Shown: positions 45,382-58,787 of the stretch, one piece after another
How positions within the stretch are numbered: position 1 is the stretch's first letter
Layout: each line of letters opens with the position of its first letter
Assembly (NCBI GenBank): GCA_011947345.1
Contig: JAAVTG010000564.1
Location: 1 to 64,000 of the forward strand
Origin: Phytophthora quininea
Lineage: Eukaryota; Oomycota; Peronosporomycetes; Peronosporales; Peronosporaceae
Direction of reading: 5' to 3'
Length of the DNA: 64,000 bases
Program-made: the position numbers and the translations under genes
Notes under the pieces: generated by a model
Told to the model about the DNA's origin: nothing
Seen by the model: only the letters and a program-made list of their open reading frames with translations
Database searches by the model: none

Positions 45382-48300
45382 ATGGCGTCATCCCCTTCGC
45401 GGCAACTCTCGACTGAGGACGACATCATCCACATGATCCAAAGTGACAGGGGCAATCGACGGAGACGACGAGACACAACCTTCGAGGAGACCTCCACAGA
45501 CACCGTTACTACCCCACGAAGACGAGCCGTGTCCGACATTTCCAAGGAAAACTGCGCAGTGTTCGACGAGTTGGCGCAGTTGGCGGATAAGAACGAACCG
45601 GTGAATTTCGACACCTTTCGACAGAAACCGAACCGCGGAGGAAGGAAAAGTTACGTCTCGGAAGCAGCAGAAGACGACGACCAAAGTGATGACGAAGGTA
45701 GAGAAGGGAAAATGCTGGACACGGAGCTGTTGGAGGCGTATTTAGAGTATTGTAAGTCCATCGGCCATGAGCCAAATATCCAGATAGATCAGGACGCCAT
45801 TGCAGCAGCGAGAGAAGATCTCCAAGACGAAGAAGCCCAAGTATTCATTCCAGAAAGACCAGCACTGCCAGAGCACAGACATTTTTGGACAAAGCATATT
45901 GGAACGAGGTACAGCAAACGGCGAGGTTGCGTGCAGTTCTGGACGTGGCTGATGATTGGCGTGGGCATCGTGGCCTGGCTGGGGATTTCTCTATCGTCGT
46001 TGCAGCTAAATGAAGTGCTGCACTTGGATGCGTTTACGGTGGAAAACGTTCAAGTGACGCAGGATTACACGTATTTACATTTTTAGAGGAAGTTGATTTC
46101 CACCTCACGTACACGATCGAGACGCCGAGTCCGGACACGTTGAGTTCCAGTGAAAACCCCAACTCGTCGTACTTTAATGCTCTGCTGCTGAACGAGGACG
46201 AGTACGAGCATTATGTCGAAGGAGAACCGTTTGAGTATATTGCAGAGGGTCTACTCTGCGGACGACGTATGCGCAGCTGCCTAAAACGTACATCAAGAAT
46301 TACATCGAGGAGACCATGTACTTCGTGATACAGCCCTGCTATCTGGAGCGCAACCCGAGTGCGGATTATTGCCAGACAGACCAACTGCCTTCAAGTGTGA
46401 GCTCCAGCGAAAAGATTTATATTCTGGACAAGAAGAAGAAGATGGCGGAGAAGGAGGTGTGGCAACACTTCAACGTTACGTATATCTCCGTGAATCCGAT
46501 GCCGGTAGCGTGTAAATCTTCAGGGTGGCGAGGTGGCGCGTATTTACTACTCTTCCTACCGTACATCATCATCACACTCTTCGGCCTGCGAGTGTTCCAA
46601 ATGGTTGCCCATTGTGAAAGTTTTCATAAAAACATCGAGCGCGTTTACAAGCGAGAGCTCAACATTCCTGAAAACGAGGTGGACTACTGGCAGCCGATGC
46701 CATGGGATCGCAAAGTGCCAAAGACTCAGTTATGTGGGCCCTGCTGCTGGAAGAAATTCCGCCGGCCGTTTGAGCCATTTTACACGTGGTGGCGGCACGA
46801 AAATTACTTTACGTGGGTGTTCTGTCCGTACCGCAACGAGCGATTGTCACGAGGAGAACGGGCGTTGATCGTGGTATGCTCCTGTACATCACCTTCTACG
46901 TCTTGTTCATCATTGTAATGCTGCGAGATTCGTGGGGAAGTGAAATGACGATCTTCACGTCGGTGGTTCTGTACGCCATTCTGATCTCCGTGCTACCATC
47001 GGCAGGAAAAGCCATTTTCAAGGAACTGTTCAAGTTGATCTTCCGACAACGACGCAAGTACTTTCGTGCTACGGCTGCGGGTGGAGATCTCAAGGGGTTT
47101 TCTTTCCGATTAGCTTTCTTACTGCAAGTGTTTGTGGCCGTTCTGCTCACGCTTGCGCAGGTGCCGATTTTCTACATCTGGGCTTACCGCAGCTGCCTTT
47201 TCCTCAAAAAGTTCATCTACTTCGGTTTGTTGGCTGCAGTCATGCGAATGTCAATCATGGGGCTCGTTCAAGACTATGCATGGTACCTCATCATTAAAAC
47301 ATGGGGCTGGAAAGACTTGTGTCCGTACTGCACCGAGCGCATCAAGCATTGCGACTGCTTCAATGACGAGGTTTTGGTGCTTGCAGTGGAGAATCTGGGG
47401 CCAAAATGGGAGTTCATTCGTCTCTTAGATACTGTACTAGCTAAACAAAACAATTATGCCCCTCAGTTCGAGCTTTACACAGCAGAACAACTACGAGAGC
47501 GGTGGGAAGTGATTGTTGAGCGGGCGGAGGCCCACATGGAGAAAGTTGAGAAGCTTCGAGCCTACCACGAGAAGAAGCGTCAGGATGCACTGCGTCGTGA
47601 CCGTGTTCGTCGCAGCTTTGCTAGCTTTTGTCGTTCCGTGGAACACACTTACCTGCGGACGATAAAGACGACAACGAAGAAGGCCCACCGCAGCGGATGG
47701 TCTCTGATGCAACGAGTGTCGACGGCGCCACAGCCGATGAACTCTCCGACTCCGACCTGCACATTTGCAACCTTCGCGAAAGGAAAATCCTCGAGCTCAA
47801 CAGCAAGATTAAGCTGGACGCGTTTGAAAAGCACTACGATTCGAATATCTCGGATGTTTTCCACGGGTTGGCTCATGCAGTCAAGAAGCGCCGGCATCAC
47901 AACCACGACAGCAACAATTCCGAACACTCGCACGTTTCAAAGGACAAAGAAGACGACGAAGGAGTTGGACGATCAACTACTGCAACTCGTCAGAGCAGCG
48001 ACTCCAGTAGTAGCGATGGGGAGACGATGTGGATTTTCGATACACCTGCGCAGCGATTAGAGCGACGGGAGGAGGAGAAGCTGCAACGTAAGAGAGCGTT
48101 CCGAGTCCTCAGGGACTACAATATCGAAAGTGTAGCGGCGCCTGCAGAGTCGAGTGTACCGGCACCGTCGATGTTGTCTCCGGTGCTTTCGCGTCAAGGA
48201 TCAATGTCTGCTTCTGCTTCTGCCAGGTCAGGACCAGCTCTCTCTAGGAAAATTCCACTGCTGTTGACACGCCACAAGTCAAATACCCCGCGGGAAGAAG

Positions 48301-48581
48301 ACGTGGTGATCCTCATGCCTGATACCCGTGGCAAGCACCGCAAAAACAAAGACAGAGTCAACCTCGACGACATGGCTTCAGCAGTTGTGGAAGACGATTA
48401 TGACGACGACGAAGACAGCAGTGACCTGGAACGTGGCGACGTTGCTCCGTCGTCTCAAGGTGCTCTCGCGTACACTGTGACGCAGCGTCCGAAAACGATT
48501 TTCCGACGAGTTTCGACTTCTGCTGAAGCGTTTGCCGGATGGGCCCTCGACTATGACCCCAAGGCCTCCAAGAAGTTGTAA
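45382..48581 (+). CDS. Large multi-pass membrane protein, tandem copy 1
   Basis: About 1067 residues from the ATG at 45382 (MASSPSRQLSTEDDI), with four single missing bases inferred near 46083 (T-run), 46247, 46882 and 47628 (T-run). A cytosolic-looking Ser/Arg N terminus precedes SKRRGCVQFWTWLMIGVGIV (first membrane helix). A ~200-residue loop with N-glycosylation sites follows, then a helix at AYLLLFLPYIIITLFGL, and four more helices (ITFYVLFIIVML, TSVVLYAILISVL, LAFLLQVFVAVLLTL, FGLLAAVMRMSIMGL). A Cys/His motif, CPYCTERIKHCDC, comes right after the last helix. The C terminus has coiled-coil stretches, an acidic Ser-rich linker and ends ALDYDPKASKKL. I do not recognise the family. Tandem with two paralogues on the same strand. 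Confidence 0.8.
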
Positions 48582-48772
48582 CAAAATCTAATGAACAAGA
48601 ATGGCTGGACTACTGGTAAAGGGATCGTATGGAAACACTGTTACTTTTCTTTTCCTGGTAAACATCCAGGAAGGGCAATCGACGTGTCCGTATAGATCAC
48701 AACGTTGTTGGCACATCGTAGTCGCCATTCCAGTGAAGTCGTAAGCATGCGATACTTCTCCTTGCGGTAATC

Positions 48773-51700
48773 ATGGCAAGTAACGAGAGCAGACACTTGC
48801 CGTTTTCACTTGTCAAGCGCAATCGATCGGTCAAGATGGAAGCAAGTCCTCGGCCCAGCAGTTTTGGCGGGCCGCGATTCGTTCGGGCTGACGAGTGTCA
48901 AGAACTCCCACTACGGCTAGGAAGTCTCGACCCCAACGTTATGGGCAGTCGACGGAGAAGACGAGAGCAAGTAGACGGAAGACCGAGATCGCTGTCGGAA
49001 GCATCGCTAACAGAGTCTACTCCCAGAGATAGTCGACTGTCAGAGACGATCGATACAAGCGCACTGTTTGAAGACTTGACGCAGTTGGCAGATTTCAATC
49101 GCCCGGTGGAATTGGATACGTTTCGACCACGGTCGGCCAGCAGGGTCAGCGACGCGGGATCAGAAGTGGACGAAATAAATGGGGATGACAGTGGCGAAGA
49201 GTATCAACAGGAGGCTTTGGACACGGAGCTCCTTGAAGCCTATCTGGATTACTGCAAGTCAATCGGGCATGAACCGAACATCGTCGTGACCAATTCAGCG
49301 GATACGTTCGATCAAGATCAAGATGGTGCTCGTGAAAGTCTGGTTGTGGAGCGAGCCGTCTTACTGGAGAAGAAGCACATTTGGACGGATTTTATCGGCA
49401 CAAGATACAGCAAACGCCGGGGTTGTGTGCAGTTCTGGACGTGGTTGCTGCTCGGCGTGACGGTTCTCGTCATCATGACGCTGTCACTGTCGTCGCTTGA
49501 GCTGAACGAGGTACTTCACTTGGATGCGTTTGTGGTTGAGCATGTGCAGGTCACGCAGGACTACACTTATCTTCATTTCCTGGAGGAAGTTGACTTCCAT
49601 CTCACCTACACCATCGAGACGCAGCATTCAGAGACCAACCAGTCTTACTTCAATGCGTTTCTGCTCGATGAGAATCAATACGAAAACTACGTAGACGGCG
49701 AGCCATTCGAGTACATTGCTGAAGGGTCTACATTGAACACTACGTTCGCACACTTACCGACAACCTACATCGACAACACGATCGAGGAATCCATGTATTT
49801 CGTGGTGCAGCCGTGCTATTTGGCACGAAATCCGACCGTGAATTATTGCCAAACAGGTCAGTTGCCGACGAGTGTCCGATCCAGCGAGAAAATATACGAT
49901 CTGGACCGAGAGAAGAAGATGGCCAAGAAATCAGTGTGGGAGCACTTCAACGTCACGTACATGTCGGTAAACCCCATGCCAGTTTCCTGTAGTTCTTCAG
50001 GGTGGCGTGGTGGCGCCTACTTGCTGCTTTTCCTTCCATTCCTGATCGTCATCCTGTTTGGTCTTCGGGTCTTCCAGATGCTTCGTCATCGCGAAAGTTT
50101 CCGCAAGAATCTGGAGCGAGTCTACCAGCGTGAGCTAGACATACCCGACGAAGAAGTAGACTACTGGCAGCCGATGCCATGGGACCGCAAGGTCGCGAAA
50201 ACGAAATTGTTTGGGCCATGCTGCTGGAAGAAGTTTCGCCAGCCTTTCGAACCTTTCTACACGTGGTGGCGGCACGAAAACTACTTCACGTGGGTCTTTT
50301 CCCGTATCGGAACGAGCGCTTGTCACGAGGAGAGCGGGCGTTGATTATCGTTGCCTCCTGTACATTACCTTCTACGTGATGTTTCTGATCGTGATGCTGC
50401 GGGATTCGTGGGGAGCGAGATGACAATCTTCACGTCGGTGGTGCTATACGCCATCTTGGCAGCAGTTTTGCCATCGCTTGGCAAGGCTGCGTTCAAGGAG
50501 GTTTTCAAACTGATTTTCCGCCAGCGAAGAAAGTATTATCGAGCTAAGGCTTTGGGTGGCGATATGAAGGGATTCTCGTTCCGTTTGGCATTTCTGCTGC
50601 AAGTTCTGGTGGCACTACTGCTCGTACTAACGCAGCTCCCAATCTTCTACATCTGGGCATTCCGAAGTTGTCTTTTCTTGCAAAACTTCATCTACTACGC
50701 CGTGTTGGCCGCATTCGCGCGGATGTCGCTATTAGGTCTGGCCCAAGATTTGGCTTGGTATCTCATTCTGAAGACATGGGGGTGGAAGGACTTGTGTCCG
50801 CATTGCACCGAACGCATCAAGCATTGCGATTGCTTCAATGACGAAGTTTTGATCATCGCAGTGGAGCACTTAGGGCCCAAGTGGGAGCTCATTCGAGTGA
50901 TGGACAGTGTACTGGACAAACGAAGTCAGTACACTGCGCAATTCGACTTGTACACTGCAGAGCAGCTACATGAGCGCTGGACTGTAATTGTGGAGCGTGC
51001 GGAGAAGCACATGGAGGACGTGGAGAAGCTGCGAGCATACCAGGAGAAAAACGTCTTGATGAACTCCGTCGTAGTCGCATTCGCCGCAGTTTTACGAATA
51101 TGTTGTCCTTCACGCAACAACAGGGAAGCCCGAGCCAGGTACCAACGAAATGATGCGGAGGATTTCCATCAGAGACAGCATGGAAAGCGAAACAGAAGAC
51201 GAAGCCTCCGACTTGGAGCTGCAGCTATGCCATCTCCGTGAAAAGAAAATCCTCGAGATCAACAGCAAGATTGAGCTGGATGCCTTCGAGAAGCACTATG
51301 ACTCCAATATCTCGGACGTTTTCAACGCACTCACGCGTACGGTGATGAAGCGAAGACGTCACAGCTGCCACGATACCACGAGTGATGAGGACGGAATAAT
51401 TAAACATTCTCCACTTGCTCGACAAAACAGCAGCGGTTCCAGTAGTGACGGCGAGACGATGCGGGTCTTTGATACTCCTGCACAGCGTCTGCAGCGTCGC
51501 GAAGAAGAGAAACAGCAGCGGAAGCGAGCTTTCCGGGTCTTGAAAGACTACAAGATCGAGAATGTCGACTTGCATTCGGAGCCAACACCTTCTGCGCTGT
51601 CACCTTCACTATCTGCTTCAGGCAGAGCTCGCCGTAAAAGTTCGCGAAATACTTCGTTGCTGTCGACGAGTCAAAGACTCCGACGGAGGACGTCGTCGTC

Positions 51701-51890
51701 GTAACTGCTGAAGTGCAAGCAGATCGAGATGGCAACGAGGGGGAGATTTGGAAGCTGGTAATACTCACACGAATCGTGTGTATGCAGTCAAGAAGCGGCC
51801 AAAAACACTGCTTCGCCAAGTGTCCATTTCAGCCGAAGCTTTTGCTGCCTGGGCGCTCGATTATGATCCCAAGGCCGCCAAAAGTTGTGA
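48773..51890 (+). CDS. Large multi-pass membrane protein, tandem copy 2
   Basis: About 1041 residues from the ATG at 48773 (MASNESRHLPFSLVKR). The first ~510 codons are unbroken. Eight single missing bases are inferred near 50304 (CCC), 50362, 50418 (GGGG), 51045 (AAAAA), 51140, 51690, 51750 and 51882 (AAAA). The last restores the family C terminus at the TGA at 51888-51890. Same layout as copy 1: first helix FWTWLLLGVTVLVIM, glycosylatable loop, five further helices, CPHCTERIKHCDC, coiled coils. The N terminus is the most divergent part and the helices and Cys motif the most conserved, as in a family under purifying selection. The stop is only 23 bp from the stop of the convergent coiled-coil gene. 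Confidence 0.8.
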
Positions 51891-51913
51891 GGAGCCTGAA
51901 AACTCTATCAACC

Positions 51914-52746
51914 TCAGTTGTGAGTCGCTCTTCTTATCTCAACAGCGTGGCGATCTTCCGTATGCAAGAATTCGTCCTTCATACTGACAATCGTGTCGGT
52001 CAAGAGCTGGATTTTCTCCTGTTTCTTTGCCAGGGCGCACTCCACAAACGCGAGAAGCGTCTCCGACTGCTTCTTGTGCTTATCACCTTCTGCGATTCTC
52101 TCCTTCAGCACAACAATCTCCTCTAGTGCCTCGCTCGCTCGAAACTCGACCAGATCTCGCTCGTTTCGTAAAACTTCTACTTCCATCTGCAGTTCTCGAA
52201 TCGCTTGCTTGGCCTCGTTCAACGCTATTTCAGCCTGCTGCCACTGCTGAGTCTGGTCGCTTTTTGCTGGCTCTTTCAAGTTGCTGATTGTGTCCAGTGC
52301 CTGCTTGAGCTCTGTAGTCGAGCGCTGGTTCTCTTCACAAGTATTTTCCTGGGTCCTCAATGGCGAATACTTAAAACAGTTCTCCTCTTCTTGCTGATTG
52401 TCGTGTTCCGGTGTGTCGTTTCCTTTTGGACAGCTTCATATTTGCTTCTCAGTCGACGATTCTCCACTTGCAGCTCGCCATTCAAGTGCCATAGCTCAGC
52501 GACGCGCGACTGAGTAGTTTGCAACTTCCGGTTGAGATCTCCGTTGAGTGCTTTGATTTCACGAAGTTCCAGTTGCAATCGATCATCTTGAGGTGATGGA
52601 AGCTTAGGCTTGTCGTCAAGAACTTGCTCGAGCTGCCGACGCTGCTGCTGGTCCACTTGTATTTCCCCTTCGAGCTGATTTAATCGTCTCCGGAAGGCCT
52701 CCCAGGTCGTTGTCATCTCCTTAGCTTGAGGGTTTCCACGTTGCAT
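51914..52746 (-). CDS. Coiled-coil protein
   Basis: About 277 residues from the ATG at 52746 (MQRGNPQAKEMTTTW) to 51914, with one missing base inferred near 52425 (CCGG context). Nearly the whole length is heptad-rich helix: RRLNQLEGEIQVDQQQRRQ, AIRELQMEVEVLRNERD, ALEEIVVLKERIAEGDK. The frame is open upstream to about 52803, preceded by TTTTCACAG, a possible intron end, so a 5' exon may exist. No other domain is visible; structural or scaffold role. It lies convergently between membrane genes 2 and 3. Confidence 0.6.
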
Positions 52747-52927
52747 CTTGTTGGCCGAGGTCGACGGCAGCTCGCAGGTTTTCAACTGCGGTTTCGAGAT
52801 CAATGGTCCCTGTGAAAAGTAGTTTTGCCAAGGGTAGTGTAACTGCTAGTCCAGAAACCAACTTGCATGGATTCCAATGAGCATTGCCCATTTCATTCGC
52901 GCCGACGCTAGTTGTGGATACATCCTG

Positions 52928-53239
52928 TCATGCGACTAGCAAGTGTCCTGTACCGCCGGCTAATAACTGTGCATCACCTCGATTCTGCGTATCTCTCTCC
53001 TTACCGCATTCGTTGTCGAATGCTGGAGCATGTATCCATGCTCCAGTTGCAATTATCAACCGAGGTTTCTCTCCTGCAAGCCTGATCTTCTGCCCCCTCC
53101 ATAGACTAGACCGAAACGTGTTGTCGAGCAACCGCTGAATCCTCATCTCATGCTGCGTGTATCCTCCGAGCGGACCAGCATGTATCCGTCCGGCAGCTGG
53201 GCAGTGCAAGACTTCCTCTACCCGCGGAATTGTGATCAT
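52928..53239 (-). CDS. Possible 5' exon or small gene
   Basis: 103 codons from an ATG at 53239 (MITIPRVEEVLHCPAAG, then WRGQKIRLAGEKPRLIIATG). The sequence looks protein-like rather than random and is on the same strand as, and upstream of, the coiled-coil gene. It may be that gene's 5' part or a separate small gene. Not recognised. Confidence 0.3.
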   Translation of the reverse strand: MITIPRVEEVLHCPAAGRIHAGPLGGYTQHEMRIQRLLDNTFRSSLWRGQKIRLAGEKPRLIIATGAWIHAPAFDNECGKERDTQNRGDAQLLAGGTGHLLVA

Positions 53240-54117
53240 TCTCTCTCTCGCAATAAAAAGAGAAGTGTCATTTACTCAGACCACAACAGGTTAACGACGG
53301 AAAAATATTGTTATCGGAGCGATTGGAGAAATACGCTGCTCTTCCTGACGATTTGAGATTGCGCCCGGCAAATTGAGGAATGACAGGAGGAAGAACTTGA
53401 TCTTGAGCAAGAAATTCCTGGTAGGAAAGCTGCAAAACACTTGATCTTCACGACCTACATTCGTGTGGTGGCGATTACTCCCGAGGAAATCCTTAGCAAA
53501 AATGTTTTTCTTTCTTTCTAGAACTCCTCTAGGGCTAGCACATGTTGGGGGCTCGCAATCACCTGCACGTCTTGTATTTCGATCGCAGTTGTCAATGCGA
53601 TGGCCTGACGGTGCCGCTCACCTTGCAAGTGTTGGGGGTCCATTCGGGTGAGTGATCTGCGCGTTGATCAAGTCGTATTTTGCATTTGGAAATTTGTACG
53701 AATCAGATTTTATATTGGATTTTGTATACGGCCGGAAGTTGGCGTAAACGTCCATCTCCGCTTCGACGGACGTAATCCCTCAAACAACGTCGAAAAGCCT
53801 CATTCCAACATTTAATCACTTCAGAATGTTATTACAGAAGGACGCTGGCCTGCACTGCTGAAACAAGCACACACGAACAAGACTATTTCCACAGCGCTGG
53901 ATCTTGTCGTAATTGAAGTGTCTTGGTTGGACTCAGGTCTCGAAACCGCAGTGAGGCTCTCTCCTCAAATATTGCGAGCATATTCCGAAACGTTCCTGAT
54001 TGGCTGCTTCGTGACATATTCGCCCTTTCTGTGCACCAGCGACAAAATGTACGGCAGAGCCGATTACGCGTCCTGCACTTGCTCACTCCAACATTCGCCC
54101 GCCGCCCGGCACATTGA
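53240..54117. other. Intergenic region upstream of membrane gene 3
   Basis: About 0.9 kb, partly AT-rich (53260-53360 and 53690-53740). No gene recognised; must include the promoter of the third membrane gene. Confidence 0.45.
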
Positions 54118-57100
54118 ATGGCGTCGCGCTCGCCGTCCGCGGAGGCGATTGCAGCGGCGAATGCATTGGCTGCGGCCTCCTGTCGACCATTTGCAATGAA
54201 CGCGCCGTCGAACGAGCCGACTCCGAGCGCCCAGCGAGCGCTGGACCCGCCACCATCGTCCGACCAAGAAGAGACGTGGAGTGCGCGCTCCAACCCGAGC
54301 GTCAGCAGCTACAACAGCAGCATACGGGAGATGCATCAGCACGCCATTGCCAACACGTTCTTCGGACCAAATTCCACCACCCAACCCATCGTAGAGACCC
54401 ACGAAGAGGACGATCTGCCCAGCAGTCAAAGAAGTTTCTCAAGCCCAAGAGAAGACGAGGAGGCAGCGCCGAAGGACTTTTCAGACGCGTTTTCTCAAGA
54501 AATAGGACGGCCTCTGAATCTGCTGTCAGTGCAGTAGAAGAGGAGACACGACCAAGCGTCAAGGAGCAGGTGTCGTTGCCCTTAGAGTCCCCCAAAAGCG
54601 ACGAAACACCGGAACAAAGGGCCAGGAGGAAGGAGAACCGAGCGTTGTTCGAAGAGCTGGTGCATTTAGCCAATACCAGACAACCAGTGCAGTTCGATAC
54701 ATTCAAACAGAAGCGAGTGAGGAAGTCTCTGAGTTCGCAGTTGCGACCGTCGGGATCGGACGAAGCGCATGAAGTTGTGAGCTCAGAGGATGAAGACAGT
54801 GACGGAGAAGTGGAGATTGAGGACGAGATGATCAATACAGAGCTACTGGAGGCATACATCGCATATTCCAAGAGTATCGGCCATGAACCGAATATTCAGC
54901 TGGATCCAGCGGCCTTACCGGTGGGGGCGGACGATAAGCCGCGAGATAGTCACGTGGACAACACTTTTGAAGGAAGTGACGGCAACTTCGCCCAGCGGTT
55001 GTCGTACATTCAGGAACGGCCGATGGTGGAAGAACACAAGCATTTCTGGACGAAATATATCGGCACCAGGTACAGCAAACGCCGAGGCTGTGTGCAGTTT
55101 TGGATCTGGATGTTGATTGGAATTGGAGTACTGCTGTGGCTGGGGATTTCGCTGTCGTCTCTGCAGCTGAACGAAGTGCTGCACTTGGACGCATTCGTAG
55201 TGCAAGACGTCCAAATCACAGAGGACTACACGTATCTGCACTTCTTGGAGGAGGTGGATTTCCACCTCACCTATACGATCGAAACCCCAGCTTCTAGTAC
55301 ACAAAACTCCAGTGCAAACTCAAATTCAACGTATTTTAATGCGCTGCTGCTCAACGAGTACGAGTACGCGCATTACGTGAATGGCGAGCCGTTTAAATAC
55401 ATGGCAGAAGGATCCAACTCCGTACGACGTATGCTTACTTGCCGACGACGTACATCGATAACACGATCAAGGAGCAAATGTATTTCGTGGTGCAGCCGTG
55501 CTACTTAGAACGGAATCCAGGCGTCGACTATTGTAGAACAGATCAATTGCCCACCAGTGTGTATTCGAGTGAAGCCATTTACAACTTGGACCAGAAGAAG
55601 AAGATGGCCAAGAAACCTGCTTGGGAACATTTCAACGTCACGTACATGTCGGTGAATCCGATGCCAGACGCGTGCAGCTCTTCGGGGTGGCTTGGTGGCA
55701 GCTACTTGCTGCTGTTTCTACCTTACCTCGTCATCACACTGTTTGGCCTTCGAGTGTTTCAGATGATTGTTCGCTGCGAAAGTTTCAACAAAAACATCGA
55801 GCGCATTTACTCCCGAGAGCTCAACATTCCTGAAAACGAGGTGGACTATTGGCAACCGATGCCATGGGATCGCAAAGTCCCCAAGACCAGACTTTGTGGC
55901 CCCTGTTGCTGGAAGAAATTCCGCCGGCCGTTTGAACCGTTCTACACGTGGTGGCGACACGAAAACTACTTTACGTGGATCTTTTGTCCGTACCGCAACG
56001 AGCGATTATCACGAGGAGAACGTGCTTTAATTGTGGTGTGCTCGTTGTACATTACCTTCTACGTGCTGTTCATCATCGTGATGTTGCGAGACTCATGGGG
56101 AACGGACATTACGCTCTTCACTTCCGTCGTGTTGTATGCCATCTTAATCTCAGTGTTGCCGTCAGCAGGTAAGGCCGTTTTTAAGGAGCTTTTCAAGCTC
56201 ATTTTCCGACAACGGCGGAAATACTATCGCGCGAAGGCTGCAGGTGGTGACATGACTGGGTTTTCGTTCCGATTGGCGTTTTTACTGCAAGTGCTTGTGG
56301 TTGCACTGCTTACTTTGGCCCAAGCTCCGATCTTCTACATCTGGGCTTTCCGAAGTTGTTTGTTCTTGAAGAAGTTCATGTGGTTTGGCTTGCTAGCTGC
56401 TATTATGCGGATGTCCCTCATGGGACTCGTGCAAGACTTGGCCTGGTACCTCATTATCAAGACATGGGGATGGAGGGACTTGTGTCCGTACTGCACCGAA
56501 CGAATTACTCACTGCGACTGCTTCAACGACGAGCTTTTGGTGCTAGCAGTTGAACGTGTGGGGCCGAAATGGGAACTCATCCGAGTTCTCGATGGTTTAA
56601 TGGCCAAGCAACATCAGTACGACCCGCAGTTCGAATTCTACACATCCGAACAGCTTCGTGAGCGCTGGGAGGTTCTGGTCGAGCGTGCCGAGAAGCACAT
56701 GGAGCAAATTGAGAAGTTGCGTGCTTACCAGGAGAAAAAGCGTATCGAAGCCTTACGTCGTGATCGGGTTCGTCGCAGCCTGACGAGCTTCTTGTCGTTT
56801 CGTGGAACAGCCCAAGGAGCGCAATCCAACTCCGACAAACATGTTTCTGAAGGGAAGAACCTCACAAGTCCTCGGATGCCAACAGCACGACCAGCAGCAC
56901 TGAGGAGCAGCAGAACCGCGATCCTGATGTAGATCTTCACGTGTGTAGTCTACGCGAACGGAAGATCCTTGAACTCAACAGTAAGATCAAGCTGGATCAG
57001 TTCGAAAAGCACTACGACTCCAACATCTCGGAGGTTTTCCACTCGTTGACGAGTTCTGTCATGAAGCTTCGTCGTCATGGGAAACACCAGCACAAGAATA

Positions 57101-57806
57101 AGGATGAGGCCTCGTTGAATGAGTCCGGCCTTGAACAAATCCCTGAAGAGGACGGGCGTAGTGATAGTGAGGAATCGAGCTCTCGAACCCGAATGACTAC
57201 TAGTAGCAGAAGCGGAGAGACCATGTGGGTGTTCGATACCCCCGCACAGCGACTGCAGCGCCGTGAAGAGGAGAAACTGCAACGCAAGCGAGCCTTCCGT
57301 GTCTTGAATGACTACAAAATCGAGAGTGTGGATGCCGCGCCCGAACCAAATGCCCCAGCACCGACGATGCTTTCCCCGTCATATCCCGACAAGGCTCGAT
57401 GTCTGCCATTTCAAATGGACCGCTATCAACCAGCCACATTGGCAGCCGAGACGCCAAGAAAGCGCCGCTGCTATCAACGCGCAACCGACCCACGACACCT
57501 CGAGATGAAGATTTGGTGATCGTCATGCCAGACTCGTACGATCTGCACGACAAGGAAAAAGACAAAGTCAACCTGGACACGTTGGCGACCGAGTGTGTGC
57601 AAGACTATGAAGAGGACGAGGACGATGAGTATCCGAGCGACTTGGAACGCGGAAATGTCGCTCCGAATTCGACGCAACCTCCGCCAAGCACAAGTCGGGT
57701 GTACTCGGTCACGGAGCGACCGCAAACATTATTCCGTCGCGTTTCTGCCTCGGCTTCAGCTTTTGCGGCGTGGGCTCTCAACTATGACCCCAACGTCAAC
57801 TACTAG
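54118..57806 (+). CDS. Large multi-pass membrane protein, tandem copy 3
   Basis: About 1230 residues from the ATG at 54118 (MASRSPSAEAIAAANAL), with four single missing bases inferred near 54420 (CCC), 55413, 56868 and 57380. It has the longest N terminus of the family. Membrane helices lie at ~327-347, 527-548, 637-660, 663-685, 715-740 and 753-775, and the Cys/His motif CPYCTERITHCDC at ~790-803. Coiled coils follow (MEQIEKLRAYQEKKRIEAL, RLQRREEEKLQRKRAF). The ~180-residue loop between helices 1 and 2 is probably extracytosolic. A 370-bp piece of this gene (55692-56061) recurs in inverted orientation at 59825-60191. Family and function unknown. Confidence 0.8.
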
Positions 57807-58260
57807 GTCGCTTGGAACGTGAGAACAGCTTGCCATGCTCTACTTAATTTATGCGTTGCTGAAGACAACGTGGCTATAGATATTTATCCTTCGAAGATGG
57901 AGCTTTGCAGGCTGTGGAAGAGCGCAAGCAGCTTGTCGTATGAAGTCCAATGATTCAGCTCAAGGATTACGGATGACATTATCATGAAGTTTGTTAGATT
58001 ATAACGTAATCGACCGACCCATCTGATACTGCCTGGCAAATTCGAGTTCCCCCGATCAATATGCAATGAAGGCAAGACATTCGAACCGTATCATGACTCA
58101 AGAGAACGTTAGTGGCTCCATAAGTACCGACGGTGCTTTTTCGTGCTGTTGGTCGGTCCGTTGCTTGTTGGCAAGCCCAGAAAAAAGCTATTCGCCTTCA
58201 GGCCACCAGTTTCCAAATATCCTCGGACCTCTTAAGACCAACCGACCAACCAAGTCAACC
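57807..58260. other. Intergenic region
   Basis: About 450 bp between membrane gene 3 and the RxLR-like remnant. No gene seen. Confidence 0.5.
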
Positions 58261-58470
58261 ATGCTCCTCACTACAGTCTTCATCGCTGCTGCCATTGTCG
58301 TTGCCAGTTTGGCTGTCGCTTTTAGCATCACCGATGCCAATTCCCAAGCAATAACAGATAAGAGATGACGGACGATGAACTCAAGGCTGCCAGAGCCAGA
58401 AACATGAAAGAGCAGGCCAAAGCGAACGAAGCGATCCGGAAAATCGACACGACCACGGTAGGAACGGCAT
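58261..58470 (+). pseudogene. RxLR-type effector remnant
   Basis: The ATG at 58261 encodes a signal peptide (MLLTTVFIAAAIVVASLAVA) that ends at a stop near 58366. In another frame from 58365, DDELKAARARNMKEQ and KANEAIRKIDTTT match the central helices of the intact RxLR gene at 58788-59249. The RxLR-EER part is missing between the two pieces, so an internal deletion and a frame change have destroyed it. Confidence 0.6.
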
Positions 58471-58787
58471 CGTCGTTTTGTCTTTCGCGTTCACGATGCT
58501 CGTCACCTTCTCGTTCACCTCCACCGAGTCTTTGGGGTGTTCTGCCATCGCCAAGTACTCCTCAACTATGACGGTATGTTCCATCCCAATGAAATGGCCA
58601 TCCTTGAGTGGGGATGCACCACCAGAATGTCAATGTGGCCAGGTGAACGGTGCCCTAAAGACCTCCTTGATCGTCTTCGCAGTGTCCACTGGTTTATATT
58701 CGCAAAGAAAATCTTCAACATCGTCCGAAGATACAAAGATGAATGCAGCGTCCAAACTGTTTGAGTTGATATAAAATATCTACTGGC
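58471..58787. other. Unassigned sequence between effector genes
   Basis: About 320 bp with short open frames on both strands (plus 58537-58764, minus 58381-58584). Either could be a transposon fragment. I cannot assign it. Confidence 0.3.
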
